DNA of 8,660 nt from positions 1 through 8,660 of the forward strand of contig CADBQT010000136.1 in assembly GCA_902796875.1 (NCBI GenBank), written 5' to 3'. The translations under genes and the position numbers were made by a program. Below the pieces are notes generated by a model, which worked only from the letters and a program-made list of their open reading frames with translations, was not told the DNA's origin and made no database searches. Source of the stretch: an uncultured Eubacteriales bacterium. Its GTDB lineage: Bacteria; Bacillota; Clostridia; Peptostreptococcales; Anaerovoracaceae. This document shows, one piece after another, positions 6,389 through 8,660 of this stretch. The stretch's first letter is position 1, and the number at the start of each line of letters is the position of its first letter.

Positions 6389-8418
6389 TCCGCCGGAACT
6401 TCCTGGCGGAATTCTTTTGTTCTGATCTCTTCGCAGATGGCGGAGACGAACTCGCCCAACGGCTTGACCCCCTCGTCACCGGCGAACCGGGACCGGACGG
6501 ACACGGTGCCGTCCTCGGCTTCCTTGCCGCCTACCACCAGCATGTACGGGATCTTTTCCATCTGGGCCGCCCGGATCTTGTAGCCGATCCTCTCGGAGCT
6601 GTCGTCCAGGGTGACATCGACACCATTTCTGGCCAGCTCGGCCCGGACTGCCTTTGCATATTCCTCGAACTTCTCCGAGACGGGAAGGACGCGGACCTGC
6701 TCGGGGCAGAGCCAGGTGGGGAACTTGCCCGCGTGTTTTTCGATGAGCCAGGCCAGAGTCCGTTCGTAGCAACCCAGGGATGTACGGTGGATGATGTAGG
6801 GACGTTTCCTCTCCCCGTCGCTGTCCACGTAGTACATGTCGTACCGCTCCGCCAGGAACATGTCCAGCTGAATGGTGATCATGGTGTCTTCCTTGCCGTA
6901 GACGTTCTTCGCCTGGATGTCCAGCTTAGGTCCGTAGAAGGCCGCTTCGCCGGCTTCCTCGGTGTACTCCAGACCGATCTCGTCCAGGATCTTGCGCATG
7001 GCATCCTGGACTTTGTCCCATTCCTCCGCCGTGCCCAGATACTTTTCCGAGTCCTCCGGATCCCACTTGGAAAACCGGTAGGTCACGTCGTCCTCCAGTC
7101 CCAGGGTGGTCAGGCAGTGCTTGGCCAGGGAGACGCAGTTCTTGAATTCCTCGTCCACCTGTTCCGGGGTGCAGACCAGATGGCCCTCGGAAATGGTGAA
7201 CTGACGCACGCGGGTCAGCCCGTGCATCTCCCCGGAGTCCTCATTTCTGAACAGGGTCGAGGTCTCGCCCATCCGGTAGGGCAGATCCCGGTAGCTGTGC
7301 TGCTTGGCTTTGTACACATAGTACTGGAAGGGGCAGGTCATGGGCCGCAGGGCGTAGACGTTGGCGTCCGCGTCCTCGGCGATCAGTCCCAGATCCTGCA
7401 CGCCCCGAACTTCGTCGGACCGGTCCTCTGCAGCCAGGACGTCCTCCATGTTGTCGTAGCCCAGGAGGAACATGCCGTCACGGTAGTGGTACCAGTGGTC
7501 GGAGATCTTGTACAGGGTGGACTTGGCCATGAGGGGCGTCCGGGTGCGGACATAGCCCCACTCGTAATCCTCCAGATCCTCGATCCACCGCTGGAGTTTC
7601 TGGATGACCTTGGTGCCTTTGGGCATGAACAGGGGCAGGCCCTGACCCACCACGTCCACGGTGGTGAACAGTTCCATCTCCCGGCCCAGCTTGTTGTGGT
7701 CCCGGTTGCGGATGTCCGCCAGGTACTCCAGGTATTCCTCCAGATCCGCCTTCTTGGTGTAGGCCGTTCCGTAGATCCGGGTGAGCATCTTGTTGTTCTC
7801 ATCCCCACGCCAGTAGGCGCCGGAGGAGGAGGTCAGCTTGAAGGCCTTGATGGGCTTGGTGCTCATCAGGTGGGGCCCCGCGCAAAGCTCCACGAAGTCC
7901 CCCTGCTGATAGAAGGAGATCTCCTCTCCCTCGGGCAGATCCTGGATCAGCTCCACCTTGTAGTCCTCGCCCTTCTCCCGATACATGGCGATGGCCTCGT
8001 CCCGGCTCATGGTAAAGCGCTCCAGCCGGTCCCCCTTCTTGATGATCTTTTTCATCTCGGCCTCGATCCTGTCCAGATCCTCACGGGTCAGGTTGGGCAT
8101 ATCGAAGTCGTAGTAAAAGCCGTTGTCGATGGACGGGCCGATGGCCAGCTTGGCATCCGGATACAGATTCTTCACCGCTTCCGCCAGCACGTGGGAGCAG
8201 GTATGACGATAGGCCTTCTTGCCTTCATCTGAATCAAAGGTCAGAATGTTGACCGCAGCGTCTCGATCGACGACGGTCCGAAGATCCACCGCCTCTCCGT
8301 CCACTTCACCCATGCAGGCCGCTCTGGCCAGCCCTTCGCTGATGTCCAGGGCGATATCATAGACCGACATGGCCTGGTCGTATTCCTTCGTGCTTCCATC
8401 CTTCAAAGTGATGATCAT
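6376..8418 (-). CDS. thrS: Threonine--tRNA ligase (ThrRS), divergent catalytic core
   Basis: The 680-residue class II synthetase attaches threonine to tRNA-Thr. Domains in order: TGS (1-61); editing domain with HTCSH (H72, H76) and CAGPH (C179, H183), the four residues used to clear mischarged serine; catalytic domain (about 245-570); anticodon-binding domain (about 571-670). Zinc ligands are present: C362 in MTCP, H413 in SEGH and H544 in IIHRTSLG. Motif 2 is recognisable as FRNEDSGEMHGLTRVRQFT (390-408) and motif 3 includes LGCYERTLAWLIE (549-560). Odd points: the usual MNCPGH reads MTCPFQ (360-365), and about 29 extra residues sit between HWYHYRDGMF and LRPMTCP relative to E. coli ThrRS. 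AGGAGG (8430-8425) lies 6 nt before the ATG. Expression is controlled by the T-box leader directly upstream; no promoter is visible inside the window. Confidence 0.97.
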   Translation of the reverse strand: MIITLKDGSTKEYDQAMSVYDIALDISEGLARAACMGEVDGEAVDLRTVVDRDAAVNILTFDSDEGKKAYRHTCSHVLAEAVKNLYPDAKLAIGPSIDNGFYYDFDMPNLTREDLDRIEAEMKKIIKKGDRLERFTMSRDEAIAMYREKGEDYKVELIQDLPEGEEISFYQQGDFVELCAGPHLMSTKPIKAFKLTSSSGAYWRGDENNKMLTRIYGTAYTKKADLEEYLEYLADIRNRDHNKLGREMELFTTVDVVGQGLPLFMPKGTKVIQKLQRWIEDLEDYEWGYVRTRTPLMAKSTLYKISDHWYHYRDGMFLLGYDNMEDVLAAEDRSDEVRGVQDLGLIAEDADANVYALRPMTCPFQYYVYKAKQHSYRDLPYRMGETSTLFRNEDSGEMHGLTRVRQFTISEGHLVCTPEQVDEEFKNCVSLAKHCLTTLGLEDDVTYRFSKWDPEDSEKYLGTAEEWDKVQDAMRKILDEIGLEYTEEAGEAAFYGPKLDIQAKNVYGKEDTMITIQLDMFLAERYDMYYVDSDGERKRPYIIHRTSLGCYERTLAWLIEKHAGKFPTWLCPEQVRVLPVSEKFEEYAKAVRAELARNGVDVTLDDSSERIGYKIRAAQMEKIPYMLVVGGKEAEDGTVSVRSRFAGDEGVKPLGEFVSAICEEIRTKEFRQEVPADEKK

Positions 8419-8441
8419 TTTCTTCCTCCTGTTTTCCGATC

Positions 8442-8472
8442 AAAAAATCCCTTCATGTCTCGCACGAAGGGA
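8442..8472 (-). terminator. T-box attenuator terminator upstream of thrS
   Basis: On the minus strand TCCCTTCGTG (8472-8463) pairs with CATGAAGGGA (8457-8448) over 10 bp with one G-U pair and a 5-nt loop, followed by six Ts (8447-8442). It ends 23 nt before the thrS ATG and competes with the antiterminator. Confidence 0.92.
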
Positions 8473-8506
8473 CGTAAATACAGTTTACGCGGTTCCACCC
8501 AACTTC
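8466..8506 (-). promoter_or_regulatory. T-box antiterminator
   Basis: On the transcript, GCGUAAA (8490-8484) pairs with UUUACGU (8478-8472) over 7 bp around a 5-nt loop, and GGG (8500-8498) with CCC (8471-8469), leaving the 7-nt UGGAACC bulge that contacts the tRNA 3' end. GAAG (8506-8503) can extend the lower helix with CUUC. The 3' arm CCCUUC is shared with the terminator, so the two folds exclude each other. Confidence 0.85.
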
Positions 8507-8660
8507 CGGCCTGCCAGCCACTCTTTTCGCGGCCCGGTCCGCCGGCTCTCGTTTTCGGCTTTTGACGCGGCCAGGCGGGCAGGATTAGTGCCACTCCGAG
8601 GTGGTCTTCGGTACGCGTCCCGGAAGGCTCTCTCAGCATCGGCCTCTCTCTGTACCGGGG

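Larger units (their letters stand above)
8442..8660 (-). ncRNA. T-box leader of thrS (5' end beyond window)
   Basis: Read on the minus strand, the region has the T-box elements in order: the AGAGAG stretch and a GGCC...GAGAGCC Stem I arm (about 8650-8623), the helix CGGTAC (8657-8652) with GTACCG (8614-8609), the GGAG element (8598-8595), a candidate specifier codon ACT for threonine (8589-8587), a linker region, then the T-box core GGGTGGAACCGCG (8500-8488). The UGGA of the core would pair with the NCCA end of an uncharged tRNA whose discriminator base is U. Binding of uncharged tRNA-Thr would favour the antiterminator and allow thrS transcription. The core and terminator are clear; the specifier placement rests on its position relative to GGAG and is less certain. 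Promoter and first bases are outside the window. Confidence 0.92.

Noticed and set aside
6733..8232. 499-codon open frame on the plus strand opposite thrS
   Set aside because: It lies wholly antisense to a strongly conserved synthetase gene and its product is a V/L/H/G/Q-rich sequence without recognisable motifs, as expected for the antisense of GC-rich coding DNA.
8415..8639. 74-codon minus-strand frame over the thrS leader
   Set aside because: It covers the T-box RNA elements, including the T-box core and attenuator, and overlaps the thrS start; no ribosome binding site or protein features support it.

Overview
This 8.66-kb window comes from a GC-rich (roughly 60 % by eye), very probably anaerobic bacterium of the Bacillota/Clostridia type. 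The evidence is a T-box tRNA-sensing leader in front of thrS, strong AGGAGG-type ribosome binding sites, sigma-A-like promoters, a small stand-alone rubredoxin and a Na+/phosphate symporter with a PhoU tail. I cannot name a genus. I see no mobile element, CRISPR array, tRNA or rRNA.

Layout. (1) Bases 1-2217, minus strand: the first 739 residues of a large MMPL/RND-type membrane protein whose 3' part lies beyond the left edge. Its second extracytoplasmic domain is built from at least four degenerate repeats of about 82 residues. (2) Bases 2218-2412: a divergent control region with two back-to-back promoters, a dyad over the MMPL promoter, a second dyad upstream of the symporter promoter and a hairpin in the MMPL leader. 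(3) Bases 2413-4603, plus strand: a two-gene operon of a Na+/Pi symporter-PhoU protein and a small nitroreductase, 13 nt apart. (4) Bases 4727-4900: a 57-residue rubredoxin with its own promoter and rho-independent terminator. (5) Bases 5083-6318: a membrane-anchored extracellular metallophosphoesterase with its own promoter. (6) Bases 6319-6375: a short convergent spacer with two hairpins. (7) Bases 6376-8418, minus strand: thrS, with a divergent catalytic core. (8) Bases 8419-8660: its T-box leader, with antiterminator and terminator; the extreme 5' end is cut by the window.

How the parts may work together: thrS is controlled by uncharged tRNA-Thr through the T-box. The symporter takes up phosphate with its own PhoU-like cytoplasmic tail, and the downstream phosphoesterase could release phosphate outside the cell, though this link is only inferred from proximity. 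The nitroreductase and rubredoxin are soluble redox proteins typical of anaerobes. No single new multi-gene system is evident. The observations most worth following up are the repeat architecture of the MMPL protein, the compact divergent control region and the unusual ThrRS active-site and insertion signature.
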